DNA of 46,229 nt, from the NCBI GenBank assembly GCA_012728855.1, contig JAAYEH010000566.1, positions 1-46,229 on the forward strand, given 5' to 3'. Position 1 is the stretch's first letter; each line of letters opens with the position of its first letter. This document shows positions 8,432 to 17,350 of this stretch, one piece after another. Below the pieces are notes generated by a model. That model did not search any database. It was not told where the DNA came from and worked only from the letters and a program-made list of their open reading frames with translations. Origin of the DNA: Rhodopirellula sp. Lineage in GTDB: Bacteria > Planctomycetota > Planctomycetia > Pirellulales > Thermoguttaceae. The translations under genes were made by a program, and so were the position numbers.

Positions 8432-8884
8432 GGGAAACCTCCTCTCGTGTGCGACCACGCGCGCCGTGTCCGAGGTACGGCTGCGGTCCAAGGTGGGAAC
8501 TCAGTGACCAGACGAACGGACCGCATATCAGGTGGGCAAACCGCCTGCTGGTCGGGGTCTATCGGATAGAACCTTAACAGATTGTAATCGCTCTTACCGC
8601 AGTTAACCACTAGATGACGCCAATTTTTTTAGCCTTTCCGCCGCATATCCTATTCTGTTCCCACCAATGGCCCGGTGCCGTGGCCACAGCCAAATGCCCC
8701 ATACCCCTCGCGGAGCGGGTGGCAAATCGCGAGTTGAATCCATGCCCTACCAGGAGCGGTGGTTTGTTTCGGCTGCGGGCGTTTGCCCTTGTCGTGGTGA
8801 GGCAACGCCGGTCAAAATAGGTCTCCTCACCATTCATGTTTCCGCAACCGCCACGGATCTTGCACTTGGGAGTCGGTTTGTTCA
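8432..8884. other. Divergent intergenic region
   Basis: About 450 bases between the divergently transcribed DoxX gene and the D-2-hydroxyacid dehydrogenase gene. Short frames here lack ribosome sites and family resemblance. It must hold promoters for both directions; AT-rich tracts around 8560-8650 (for example AATTTTTTTAGCC) are the likeliest place, but I cannot assign -35/-10 boxes with confidence. Confidence 0.4.
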
Positions 8885-9892
8885 ATGAGAATTGTCCTGT
8901 GCTACCCTGTCGAAGCCAAGCACCGGCAGCGGATCGCAGCGGCCGCGCCATGGGCCGAAGTGGTCGATGCCGGCCAGCAGCGCATTGCGGAAGAACTGTT
9001 TGAGGCCGACATCTATTGCGGCCATGCCAAAGTGCCGGTCGACTGGGATGCCGTGGTCCTCGGCGGCCGGTTGCAGTGGATCCAGTCTTCGGCGGCCGGC
9101 ATGGACCACTGCCTGACGCCGTCGGTCGTCGCGTCGGAGATCACGGTGACCAGCGCCTCCGGCGTGCTTGCCGATCAGGTGGCGGAGCATACCATCGCGC
9201 TGGTCACGGGCTGGCTCCGCAGCCTGCCGGTCTTTTTTAGGGCTCAGCAGTCGAAAGAGTTTGTCCGCCGTCCCACTCGCGACCTGCACCACAGCACGGT
9301 GGGGATCGTTGGCTTCGGGGGCGTCGGCCGTCGCCTCGCCCAGGTACTTTCTCCTTTCAAGACCCGCATTCTGGCGGTCGACCTGTTTCCGCTCGACAAA
9401 CCGGATCACGTCGAAGCTCTCTGGCCGCCGGATCGGCTCGACGAGCTGCTGGCCGAGTGCGACATTGTGGTGCTCTCGTTGCCGCTGAACGACGACACCC
9501 GCGGCAGCGTCGCGGCCGAGCAGTTCGCCCGTATGAAGCCGACGGCCTTGTTCGCCAATATGGCCCGCGGGCAGTTGGTGGCGACGGCCGATTTGGTCGA
9601 GGCGCTTCAGGCGAAGCGGATTGCGGGCGCCGTGATGGACGTCACCGATCCGGAGCCGTTGCCGCCCGAGAGCGAACTTTGGGGGATGCCCAATGTGATT
9701 ATCACTCCTCACGTCGGCGGCCAATGCGCCACGCGGATCGATGACATGACCGATCTGTTCTGCGAGAACCTCCGCCGCTGGAAGGCCGGCGAGCCGCTGG
9801 TCAACCTTCTTACCGAAAAACGCCTTGGGTTTCCCATCCGCGTGGCGGGAAACCCCTTATGGACCGACGTCGTTGGAGCGAAACGATGCTGA
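8885..9892 (+). CDS. D-isomer specific 2-hydroxyacid dehydrogenase
   Basis: A 335-residue NAD-dependent D-2-hydroxyacid dehydrogenase family protein, which reduces 2-oxoacids or oxidises D-2-hydroxyacids in the cytoplasm. The Rossmann loop GIVGFGGVGRRLA is at about residues 139-151. The catalytic set is visible: Arg in NMARGQLV, the acidic residue region in DVTDPEPLP, and His in ITPHVGG near 276. The N-terminal catalytic domain carries the family's LQWIQSSAAGMDH segment. Length is normal. Its stop overlaps the start of the following LOG-family gene (ATGCTGA), so the two are translationally linked. Specificity (glyoxylate/hydroxypyruvate, phosphoglycerate-like or other) is not resolvable. Confidence 0.88.
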   Translation: MRIVLCYPVEAKHRQRIAAAAPWAEVVDAGQQRIAEELFEADIYCGHAKVPVDWDAVVLGGRLQWIQSSAAGMDHCLTPSVVASEITVTSASGVLADQVAEHTIALVTGWLRSLPVFFRAQQSKEFVRRPTRDLHHSTVGIVGFGGVGRRLAQVLSPFKTRILAVDLFPLDKPDHVEALWPPDRLDELLAECDIVVLSLPLNDDTRGSVAAEQFARMKPTALFANMARGQLVATADLVEALQAKRIAGAVMDVTDPEPLPPESELWGMPNVIITPHVGGQCATRIDDMTDLFCENLRRWKAGEPLVNLLTEKRLGFPIRVAGNPLWTDVVGAKRC

Positions 9893-10731
9893 ACGAGGAA
9901 TTGGAACGGGCAAAAAACCTGGAGAGGATTCTCCATTCGCCCAGCTATCGCGTGGCGTATAAGGACGTCGAATTTCTCAGCGACCCCGACCTGCGACCGG
10001 TTCGAATGCAACTGGAGTTGCTCAAACCGGAAATAGCGTTCGAGAAGAACGACATCCGTTCGACGATCGTGGTGTTTGGAAGCACGCGGATCGTGGAGCC
10101 CGCCGCGGCCCAGCGCAACCTGGACCTGGCCCGCGCCCGACTGGCCGATACTCCCGACGATCGTCGCCGCAAGCGGGACGTGGCGCGAGCGGAGCGGATT
10201 GTCGCCAAGAGCCCCTTCTACGACGTGGCTCGTGCGTTTGCCCGCATCGCTTCCGAACACGGCCAACGACAGGGCGACAACCAGTGGGTGATCGTCACCG
10301 GCGGCGGGCCGGGGATCATGGAAGCGGCCAATCGCGGCGCTTACGACGTGAAAGCCAAGTCGATCGGTTTGAACATCCGCCTGCCGCACGAACAGGCACC
10401 CAATCCGTACATCACGCCGGAATTGTGCTTCCAGTTCCATTATTTCGCGATGCGGAAGCTGCACTTCCTGCTCCGCGCCAAGGCGCTGGTAGTCTTTCCC
10501 GGCGGCATCGGTACACTCGATGAACTCTTCGATGCCCTGACTCTCCGCCAAACCGGCCGTATGCAGGACGTTCCCATCATCATGTTCGGCCGCGACTACT
10601 GGGAAAAAATAATCGACTTTTCCCGGCTGGCCGACGAGGGAACCATCGGCGACGCCGACCTCGATCTCTTCCGCTACGCGGAGACACCCGAAGAAGCCTG
10701 GGAGATGATTCTCAGGTTTCACGGGCGGTGA
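9886..10731 (+). CDS. LOG family (lysine decarboxylase-like) protein
   Basis: A 281-residue Rossmann-like protein of the LOG/TIGR00730 group. The diagnostic motifs are GGGPGIMEAANRGA and PGGIGTLDELFDALT, the phosphoribohydrolase signature of the family. Known LOG enzymes release free cytokinin-type bases or ribose 5-phosphate from nucleoside monophosphates; related bacterial proteins cleave purine nucleotides. The ATG at 9886 is chosen over 9859 because GGAG lies 8 nt upstream and it overlaps the dehydrogenase stop by the ATGCTGA arrangement. It is longer than the about 190-residue compact LOGs, with an extra N-terminal helix-rich region (about 1-90) as in the larger subgroup. Cytoplasmic. 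Confidence 0.87.
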   Translation: MLNEELERAKNLERILHSPSYRVAYKDVEFLSDPDLRPVRMQLELLKPEIAFEKNDIRSTIVVFGSTRIVEPAAAQRNLDLARARLADTPDDRRRKRDVARAERIVAKSPFYDVARAFARIASEHGQRQGDNQWVIVTGGGPGIMEAANRGAYDVKAKSIGLNIRLPHEQAPNPYITPELCFQFHYFAMRKLHFLLRAKALVVFPGGIGTLDELFDALTLRQTGRMQDVPIIMFGRDYWEKIIDFSRLADEGTIGDADLDLFRYAETPEEAWEMILRFHGR

Positions 10732-10763
10732 GAGTCGAGAGTGGACTGCTGAATAAGTGTAGC

Positions 10764-10835
10764 CGGGACACTCCGCGGCTCGCATGGGACGGTTATTGGT
10801 AGGCATCGGCGGGCCACGGAGTGTCCCGCCGATGC
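10764..10835. repeat. Overlapping alternative hairpins between LOG and TlpA genes
   Basis: 10764-10779 pairs with 10813-10828 (16 bp, one mismatch; CGGGACACTCCGCGGC arm). Separately, GCATCGGCGGG at 10803-10813 pairs perfectly with 10825-10835 (11 bp). The two stems share bases 10813 and 10825-10828, so they are mutually exclusive. This may be a terminator/attenuator or just two nested repeats; no T run follows. Confidence 0.6.
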
Positions 10836-10993
10836 AATGGGTTTAACCACGAATCCGTTCGCGGCGAGCGGGCCACGCGAGCCCCCTCCGCGAACAGCGC
10901 ATGTGGCAGGGGCTTGATTTGTGGCCGCGTCCGGCAAACATTATCCTATTGGCCGATTTTCATGCCCCGCCCTTTGAACCACTGAGGATGTCG

Positions 10994-12196
10994 ATGAAAC
11001 GATCCGTTCAGTCCACCGGTCTTGCCTGGCTAATCCTTCTGGCGGCCGCGGTTTTCGCCGCGACAGAATCGGCGCGTGCGGAAGAAAAAGCAACCGAGAA
11101 AGCGGAGAAGCAGAACGATGCTGTGCCAGCAGACCTCTTTGCCGTGCCTGAAGGCAGTCCTGAGGAGCTGCTTGAGTATATCCAGAAACTGGAGGAGACA
11201 AGGCCGCCGGACTTGGCGCGGGAAGAGGTCCGCGAGTTTCAGCAGAAGCAGCACGAGGCGATCGTTCGAGCGGCTGAGAAGATCATCGCCGCCAAACCCG
11301 ACGACGAGAAGTTGGAGCAAGCGGCCATTTCCAAGGCGGTCGCTCTGAATCATCTCAGCCGTTACGGCGAGCAGTACGTGAAGCGGCTGGAGAAATTCCC
11401 GCAGGATCTGAAGAAGGCGGGCCATGCCAAGCTCGCCCGCGATATGACGGCGTTTCTACTGGAACGGGAGTTGATGCAATCCGGCAGGGCGAATCAGGAG
11501 GATTTGCAGCAACTACTGAAGCGCGTGGAGGCTTTCCTGGCGGAGGGAACGCTCGGCGAGGAGGACGCACGGCTGGCCATCACCACGGCGCGGGCCATGC
11601 AAGGCGGAGGGGACCAACTGGCCGCCAAAGCTTACGGCGGCCTGGGCAAGCTGCTGGCAAAGAGCGATGACGAGTCGATTGCCGGACTCGGGGGCAAGAT
11701 GCTCGGGGTGGCGCGCCGCATGGACCTGGTCGGCAACAAGATGGAACTGGAAGGGACGACGGTCGACGGCGATCCGCTCGAGTGGTCGAAGTACCGAGGC
11801 AAAGTCACGCTGGTGATGTTCTGGGCCACCTGGTGCGGACCGTGCCGGCGCGAGATCGTCCATGTGTTGGACGTCTACGACGAGTATCACGAACGGGGAT
11901 TCGAGGTGGTCGGCATCAGCGTCGACGAAAGCCGCGACGACTTGGATGAATTCCTCAAGGAAAACAAGATTCCGTGGACCATCGTATTCGACCAGGCGCG
12001 GGCGGACGGCGAGAAAGGCGAGCCGATGGGCGAGCGCTACGGAGTGATGGGCATCCCCGAGACCGTGCTGGTCGATCGCCAAGGCAAGGCCGTGGCGACC
12101 GGGGTCCGCGGGCCGGAATTGGACGAGCGACTCGAGACGATGATCGGACCGAAAAAGGAAGAGTCTGAAAAGAAATCTGAAAAGAGAGACGGGTGA
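10994..12196 (+). CDS. TlpA-like thioredoxin-fold protein, exported
   Basis: A 400-residue exported redoxin. An N-terminal signal peptide (GLAWLILLAAAVFAATESARA) is followed by a long helical, charged region (about 35-250) without recognised domain, then a TlpA/ResA-type thioredoxin domain with the active site FWATWCGPC (Cys281, Cys284). A cis-Pro segment, GVMGIPETVLVDRQG, is present. Such proteins reduce disulfides in periplasmic proteins, often for cytochrome c maturation. The ATG at 10994 is preferred over 10988 since GAGG is 6 nt upstream of it and abuts the other. The C-terminus ends in a run of Lys/Glu. The helical N-domain is a common planctomycete extension whose job is unknown. Confidence 0.87.
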   Translation: MKRSVQSTGLAWLILLAAAVFAATESARAEEKATEKAEKQNDAVPADLFAVPEGSPEELLEYIQKLEETRPPDLAREEVREFQQKQHEAIVRAAEKIIAAKPDDEKLEQAAISKAVALNHLSRYGEQYVKRLEKFPQDLKKAGHAKLARDMTAFLLERELMQSGRANQEDLQQLLKRVEAFLAEGTLGEEDARLAITTARAMQGGGDQLAAKAYGGLGKLLAKSDDESIAGLGGKMLGVARRMDLVGNKMELEGTTVDGDPLEWSKYRGKVTLVMFWATWCGPCRREIVHVLDVYDEYHERGFEVVGISVDESRDDLDEFLKENKIPWTIVFDQARADGEKGEPMGERYGVMGIPETVLVDRQGKAVATGVRGPELDERLETMIGPKKEESEKKSEKRDG

Positions 12197-12241
12197 GGCT
12201 CTAAGCGAGCGTTGTGGGACAATCTGCAATCCCACTTCCGC

Positions 12242-12302
12242 CACTGCTTGGCGTTGTAGTAAGCCAAATCGAAATGGTCTGCACATGCAACGCCAAGCAG
12301 TG
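12242..12302. terminator. Inverted repeat between convergent genes
   Basis: CACTGCTTGGCGTTG at 12242-12256 is perfectly complementary to 12288-12302. It lies between the converging thioredoxin (stop 12196) and glycogen-debranching (stop 12365) genes, where a two-way terminator is expected. A smaller GTGGGA/TCCCAC hairpin lies just before it, near 12211-12233. The absence of T runs leaves terminator function inferred. Confidence 0.55.
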
Positions 12303-12364
12303 CCACACTCGCGCAGCCTGGCAAGCAGGGCCACCCCGCCAGTCGCCGCCAATATCGGCATCCG

Positions 12365-14527
12365 CTAGATCTGAATGTCCGGCGCGACGTAGCAGAGCAG
12401 CGACCGCGGTTGCAGCGGGATCACGCCCGTTTCGGGAAGAGGAGGACCGTCCAGCCCGGGGTAGATGTCGGCCGGAGATTCCGCTGCGGTGTCGATGAAC
12501 TGCCGCCATGGGATGCCGCGGGCCACTTGCGGCAGCAGGAAATCGCAGCATTCCGGGGCGGAGTGGACGATCACCAGCACGTGATGATTCGGGGCGGCAC
12601 CGGGATCGGGCTGCGGCACCGCAGCCAGGATACACGCAAGGGTGCGGGCCGGGCTGCTCCAGTCGACGGCCACACCGTGGGCATTGAACCAACTTATGTC
12701 GGGCAAGCCGTCGGACCGCCGCGGTCGGCCGGTTAAGAAATCCTCTTGGCGAACGGTCGGTTCGGCCTTGCGAAAGGCGATCAGCACCTGGCAGAAGCGT
12801 CGCAGCGCCCGGCTCTTCTTGACCAGCCGCCAGTCGAACCAGGAGATGGCGTTGTCCTGGCAATAGGCGTTGTTGTTGCCTCGTTGCGTCCGGCGCACTT
12901 CGTCGCCGGCCAGGATCATCGGAACACCCTGGCTCAGCAGCAGCGAAGCGAGCATGTTCTTGATCTGACGTTCGCGGAGTTGATCGATCGGCTTCCGCCG
13001 AGTCGGGCCCTCCACCCCGTAGTTGTAGCTGAGGTTGTTGTTATCGCCGTCGCGGTTTTCTTCGCCGTTGGCTTCGTTGTGCTTGTCGTTGTAGCTGACC
13101 AGGTCGTTGAGCGGAAATCCGTCGTGCGATGTGATGAAGTTGATGCTGTGATAGGGGCGGCGGCCGCCCGCTTGGTAGAGGTCGCTGGAACCGGCCAGAC
13201 GCGTTGCCAGCGGGCCGATCATATGCAGGTCGCCTCGCCAGAACCGCCGCATGTCGTCGCGGTAGCGCCCGTTCCACTCGGCCCATCGCAACGTGGCGAA
13301 CGTGCCTACCTGGTACGCCCCTGCGGCATCCCAGGCTTCGGCGATGATCTTCGTGTCGGCTAAGAGCGGGTCTTCCGCAATCGACTCGACCACCGGAGGA
13401 TTGGGATTGATGTTTCCGTCGCGGTCGCGGCTGAGAATCGAAGCCAAGTCGAAGCGGAAACCGTCGATATGGTAGTTGTGTACCCAGTAACGGAGACAAT
13501 GAAAGATCAGCTCTCGAACCACCGGGTGATTCCCGTTGAGCGTGTTGCCGCAGCCGGTGTAGTTCTTGTAATAACGCCCGCCGTTGTCGAGCATGTAGTA
13601 GACGCGGTTTTCCAGCCCCTTGAAACTGAGCGTCGGCCCCAACTCGTTGCCTTCCGCCGTGTGGTTGAAGACCACATCGAGAATCACTTCAATACCGGCG
13701 CGGTGTAGTTCGCGAACCATCTCCTTGAACTCGCGGACTTGGCAGCCGGGCTCGCTCCCGACGGCGTAGCCGCGGTGCGGTGCAAAAAAAGCCATCGGGT
13801 CGTAGCCCCAGTAGTTGGGCCGCTCGGGTTTGTTGCCCAGACAATCGTAGATCGGAAACTCGTGGACCGGCATCAACTCGATGGCCGTCACGCCGAGCGA
13901 TTGCAGATAAGGAATCTTCTCGATGATGGCCAAGTAGGTTCCCGGGTGCTTCACGCCGCTGGACCGCGACCTGGTAAAGCCGCGGACGTGCATCTCGTAG
14001 ATCACCGTTTCGGACAGCCTGCGCCGCAGGTGTCGCCCGCCTCGCCAGTCGAAGTCATCGTTGACAACGACGCACTTGGGCGGCCGGACGATCCCGTCGT
14101 CCGGTGTCTGGAAACGGCCGGCCAGCGCTTTGGCATAGGGATCGATCAAGCGAGCTTTGGCGTTGAAGCGGTATCCCCGGTCTGGATCGAAGGGGCCGTC
14201 GGCCTGGAAGTGGTAGAGCTGTCCCGCCTTCATACCTGGAACGAAAATGCTCCAAACGTCCCCCCAGCGGTTCAACTCCGGGTCGAAGTCGATGATCTCC
14301 ACGGGCTCGCGATCAGAGACCTTGTCGTACAACAGCACCCGCATGGCAGTTGCCGAACGACTGAATACAACAAACTGGACACCATCGTCGTGGACGATGG
14401 CCCCGTAAGGCAGGGGATAGCTCAGCTTTAACGAAGGGGGCCGCTCAAACATTTGGGCCGGGTGGTGGGGCTGCCCTGTGAGGAAGTTGAGATCTCCAGG
14501 ATACCATTGACTGAGGTCAATCGCCAT
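12365..14527 (-). CDS. glgX: Glycogen debranching enzyme (GlgX/isoamylase type)
   Basis: A 720-residue GH13 enzyme that hydrolyses alpha-1,6 branches of glycogen. The N-terminal CBM48-like beta domain (PLPYGAIVHDDGVQFVVFSR and following) precedes the catalytic barrel. Barrel motifs are VVFNHTAEGNE, GFRFDLAS (nucleophile Asp), KIIAEAWD (acid Glu) and FITSHDGFPLNDL; RGNNNAYCQDN and ISWFDW are typical of GlgX/TreX/isoamylase. Length matches GlgX (about 650-720). The start at 14527 begins MAIDLSQWYPGD and no better start is visible. It stands alone on the minus strand here rather than in a glg operon. Cytoplasmic. Confidence 0.92.
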   Translation of the reverse strand: MAIDLSQWYPGDLNFLTGQPHHPAQMFERPPSLKLSYPLPYGAIVHDDGVQFVVFSRSATAMRVLLYDKVSDREPVEIIDFDPELNRWGDVWSIFVPGMKAGQLYHFQADGPFDPDRGYRFNAKARLIDPYAKALAGRFQTPDDGIVRPPKCVVVNDDFDWRGGRHLRRRLSETVIYEMHVRGFTRSRSSGVKHPGTYLAIIEKIPYLQSLGVTAIELMPVHEFPIYDCLGNKPERPNYWGYDPMAFFAPHRGYAVGSEPGCQVREFKEMVRELHRAGIEVILDVVFNHTAEGNELGPTLSFKGLENRVYYMLDNGGRYYKNYTGCGNTLNGNHPVVRELIFHCLRYWVHNYHIDGFRFDLASILSRDRDGNINPNPPVVESIAEDPLLADTKIIAEAWDAAGAYQVGTFATLRWAEWNGRYRDDMRRFWRGDLHMIGPLATRLAGSSDLYQAGGRRPYHSINFITSHDGFPLNDLVSYNDKHNEANGEENRDGDNNNLSYNYGVEGPTRRKPIDQLRERQIKNMLASLLLSQGVPMILAGDEVRRTQRGNNNAYCQDNAISWFDWRLVKKSRALRRFCQVLIAFRKAEPTVRQEDFLTGRPRRSDGLPDISWFNAHGVAVDWSSPARTLACILAAVPQPDPGAAPNHHVLVIVHSAPECCDFLLPQVARGIPWRQFIDTAAESPADIYPGLDGPPLPETGVIPLQPRSLLCYVAPDIQI

Positions 14528-14722
14528 GTGTGTCGTAAAAATGTCTAATCTGGGTTGTTTAGGAAACGAAGCGAGCCGGGTGTGCGAGGCACTGAACTGT
14601 ACTTTCTTCGGATGACCGCCCGCAGCAAATCGAGTCGAATAAAAGAAGCTAGGGCAAGCGGTATAAATAGTTACGTCACACGCAGCTTACTGGAGCGAGA
14701 AGGCAGATGGCGCAAGACAGAA

Positions 14723-14753
14723 CGGGCAGCACCCACTTAATGGGTACTGCCCG
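14723..14753 (-). terminator. Hairpin terminator-like downstream of cytochrome gene
   Basis: The 13-bp arms 14723-14735 and 14741-14753 pair with one mismatch around a 5-nt loop (CTTAA). On the minus strand the stem is followed by TTCTGTCTTG, a weak T-rich tail. It lies 119 bp downstream of the cytochrome stop and upstream of the debranching-enzyme start, fitting a terminator for the cytochrome transcript. The rest of the 14528-14871 gap shows no gene. Confidence 0.55.
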
Positions 14754-14871
14754 TGCGTTGTTCCCAGGACTGCGTCCCGCCGAGATGGCAGGAATCTCAG
14801 CAGCCCGGCCAGTTAGGGTCGGCGAGACAATCAGGATTGCTTCTACCGGGGGTGGCGTTTTGCCGCTCACC

Positions 14872-15642
14872 TTATTCAGGATGGAAAACGGCGTGGCAGT
14901 CGTCGCAACTCTGCGTGAGGTCTTGGACCGCCTGGTCGGCGGCGTCCTCATCCTGAGCGCGAATCGTCGAGCGCAGTTTGTTGGCCGCGTCGCGCATTTG
15001 CTCACAATAGGCGAACCACTTTTCCGCTTCGGCGGGCTTATCCGTCTTGTCCGCCAGAGGCATGCTGCCCTGGGCGATGATCGCCAGCACCGCGGCATGA
15101 CCGGCCGTCTCGTCCGCTTTGGTCTTGAACCGCGACCCGCGGAGATAACGCTTCATTTTCGTGTTGATCAGCGGAACCTGTTCCATAAGGGCTTTCAGCG
15201 AAGCCGCCTGCGCGTCCTGCCAACTCAGTTTTGAAGCGTCTGCGTTCGAGGTGAGGGCGGCTTTCAAAGCCCCCACGGCTGCTTTGGCTGCGTCGAAGTT
15301 CTCCGCCGCGGAAACCTCTTTGGCCGCCTCGACGATGCCTGGGGCGGCCCTTTGGTATGGGTTGGGCTGATCGTGAAGGCCGAGGGCCAGCCCGATCAAC
15401 AGCACAGTGTCGGCATCCTTGAGGAGTTTTTCTTTCGAATCGCCGTACTCCTGCTCAGTTTCCACCGATTCCTCCACTTCCTCCACGTAAGCCTGAAGTT
15501 GGCCAACGAGATCGTCTGCCGGCGCAAAAGTGGAAATCTTGGGAGGATTCGGCATCTCGGCTGCGACTGCCGGAGCGGCTACCATCGCCGCGACACCGAG
15601 CATCGCCACCACGAGAGAACAGTACGGGACGGCTGGCTTCAT
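14872..15642 (-). CDS. Secreted c-type cytochrome-like protein with C-terminal heme site
   Basis: A 256-residue exported protein. A signal peptide (about residues 1-28, LVVAMLGVAAMVAAPAVAA) is followed by a mostly helical body and a single heme-binding motif CDDCH at residues 246-250, only six residues from the end (ending AVFHPE). Heme attachment at the extreme C-terminus after a helical bundle is the pattern of cytochrome c' type proteins. The ATG complementary to 15640-15642 is chosen because AAGGAGG lies 6 nt upstream; the frame open to 15777 runs through a palindromic repeat. Role, electron carrier or gas/oxidant sensor, is not determinable. It diverges from purM. Confidence 0.8.
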   Translation of the reverse strand: MKPAVPYCSLVVAMLGVAAMVAAPAVAAEMPNPPKISTFAPADDLVGQLQAYVEEVEESVETEQEYGDSKEKLLKDADTVLLIGLALGLHDQPNPYQRAAPGIVEAAKEVSAAENFDAAKAAVGALKAALTSNADASKLSWQDAQAASLKALMEQVPLINTKMKRYLRGSRFKTKADETAGHAAVLAIIAQGSMPLADKTDKPAEAEKWFAYCEQMRDAANKLRSTIRAQDEDAADQAVQDLTQSCDDCHAVFHPE

Positions 15643-15725
15643 CAGTTCCTCCTTCTTCACAACGGGATGGGGTTTCTTCCGGTCGTCTTCGAATCGGCGA
15701 ATAAAAAAGTATCGCAACCAAGAAG

Positions 15726-15816
15726 GGGGTCGGGAGTCTTTTTCCGTATCGGCCGCCAACCGCGGTGGATTTGCCAAGCGGCGTTGAGGCCGATACGGAA
15801 AAAGACTCCCGACCCC
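15726..15816. repeat. 29-bp perfect inverted repeat in a divergent promoter region
   Basis: 15726-15754 and 15788-15816 are exact reverse complements over 29 bp (arm begins GGGGTCGGGAGTC and ends TATCGGCC) with a 33-nt spacer. The element lies between the divergent cytochrome and purM genes, 83 bp from the former start. Sequence differs from the other palindromes of the window, so it is a separate repeat type. The arms contain a T5/A5 run, so each strand would give a stem with an internal U run. Confidence 0.88.
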
Positions 15817-15984
15817 TTGCGCGCCACGGCCTCAAAGTCTGCCCCGCCCGCGGTCTCAAGTCAAGATTGCCCCCCGTTCAGGCAGTGCGAAAAACGCAAT
15901 CAGTCTCTGCGGGCGTCTTTCGCCGCCCGCCGCTTTCGCACTACAATAGATCGCTTTCGATTCTCGTTTCGCCGAGCCGAACCA

Positions 15985-17049
15985 ATGGCCAAAGCCACAT
16001 ACAAAGATGCCGGGGTTGATCTGGAACTTTATGCCGACGCGATGGCGCGCCTTCCCCGACTGCTGCGGCGAACACACACTCCCCGGGTTCTCCCTCTCGA
16101 GGGTGGTTTTGCGGGCCTATTCCAGCTAGACTTCGCCAGCGCATTGTTTTCCCGCCGGTATCAAGATCCGGTTCTGGTCGCCTGTACGGACGGCGTCGGA
16201 ACGAAGTTGAAGGTGGCGACGGCCGTTGGAGTTCACAACACAGTGGGGATCGACTTGGTGGCGATGAGTGTCAACGACGCTGTCTGTTGCGGGGCCGAGC
16301 CGCTTTTTTTCCTCGACTACATCGCCATGCCCAAGGACGATCCGCCCCTGCTGGAACAATTGGTCGAAGGGATTTCCGCCGGTTGTATCCAGTGCGATTG
16401 CGCCCTGCTGGGCGGCGAGACGGCCATTCTGCCGGACCTGTACGCTCCCGGTGATTACGACCTGGCGGGATTCTGCGTGGGGGTCGTTTCGCGGGAAAGC
16501 GCGATCGACGGGCAATCGATCGCCGCGGGCGACGTCGTCATCGGACTGGCTTCTACCGGCTTGCACTCCAATGGTTACAGTCTGGCCCGCAAGATCGCCT
16601 TTGAGATCGGCGAGATGGCTGCGGACAGCCACGTGGAAGAGCTTGGCACAACGTTAGGCCAAGCGATGCTGACGCCGACGCGGATCTATGCCCGGCCGAT
16701 CCGCCAGGTGCTCACCTACTACCGCGTCAAGCACGTCGTGCATGGCATCGCGCACATTACCGGCGGCGGGTTGCACGAGAACCTTGCGAGAATCGTTCCC
16801 GAAGGCGTCGAGATCGTTATCGATCGTGGCAGTTGGCCGGTTCCGCCGATTTTTCGCTGGCTGGAGCGAGTTGGCGACGTCGAACCGGCGGAAATGGATC
16901 GCGTGTTCAACATGGGCGTGGGCATGGTCCTGGTGGTCCGCCCGTTCTACGCCGAGAGCATTCGCAGCCAATTGGCCGACATGGGCGTGGACAACTGGCT
17001 GATCGGACGGGCGAGGGAAGGACCGCGGGGAGTGGTGTGGAGCGAGTAG
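15985..17049 (+). CDS. purM: Phosphoribosylformylglycinamidine cyclo-ligase
   Basis: A 354-residue AIR synthetase, the ATP-dependent fifth step of de novo purine synthesis. The signature regions are DPVLVACTDGVGTKLKVA, IDLVAMSVNDAVCCGAEPLF (metal/ATP site), ALLGGETAILPDLY and GLASTGLHSNGYSLARKI, with HITGGGLHENLARI in the second domain. All are canonical PurM elements and the length is normal. The ATG at 15985 matches the family N-terminus (MAKATYKDAGVDL); the frame extends upstream through repeat sequence and should not be included. Stand-alone gene with no other pur genes nearby. Cytoplasmic. Confidence 0.95.
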   Translation: MAKATYKDAGVDLELYADAMARLPRLLRRTHTPRVLPLEGGFAGLFQLDFASALFSRRYQDPVLVACTDGVGTKLKVATAVGVHNTVGIDLVAMSVNDAVCCGAEPLFFLDYIAMPKDDPPLLEQLVEGISAGCIQCDCALLGGETAILPDLYAPGDYDLAGFCVGVVSRESAIDGQSIAAGDVVIGLASTGLHSNGYSLARKIAFEIGEMAADSHVEELGTTLGQAMLTPTRIYARPIRQVLTYYRVKHVVHGIAHITGGGLHENLARIVPEGVEIVIDRGSWPVPPIFRWLERVGDVEPAEMDRVFNMGVGMVLVVRPFYAESIRSQLADMGVDNWLIGRAREGPRGVVWSE

Positions 17050-17070
17050 GAAGAAGACCAAGCGGCTCAT

Positions 17071-17335
17071 CCGGGTTTCTTGTGGGTAACAAGTAATGAA
17101 TTCGACAACACGCATCGGCCTGCCCGGAAAATCAGAGGCTCCTGGCTATGCGTTGCAAGACGCGGAACAGAGAAGAGGCACCGGTACTCCGGACAAAAGT
17201 ACCGGTGCATCTTCTCTGTTCACGGGTTTCCCGAGCCATGCGAGGTCGCCGGACCATTGGCAGGCGCAGGGATGCACTGGCTGACGACATCCCAACGGAC
17301 CCGTTAGGCACTGTTCTTACCCACAAGAAACCCGG
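17071..17335. repeat. Outer 19-bp inverted repeat of a composite palindromic region
   Basis: CCGGGTTTCTTGTGGGTAA at 17071-17089 is the perfect reverse complement of 17317-17335, enclosing about 230 bp. Inside lies a second palindrome (17165-17221) and directly after it a third (17351-17420). The 17050-17434 gap separates the convergent purM and HDOD genes and contains no gene. Confidence 0.75.
17165..17221. repeat. Inner 23-bp inverted repeat (one mismatch)
   Basis: 17165-17187 and 17199-17221 are reverse complements with one mismatch (arms GAACAGAGAAG... and a CACCGGTAC end), giving a tight hairpin with an 11-nt loop. It lies within the arms of the 17071-17335 repeat. Confidence 0.75.
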
Positions 17336-17350
17336 AAGAACCAGCAGCGC

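Noticed and set aside
13739..14431. Plus-strand frame across the debranching enzyme
   Set aside because: Shadow of GlgX, which has all GH13 motifs on the other strand.
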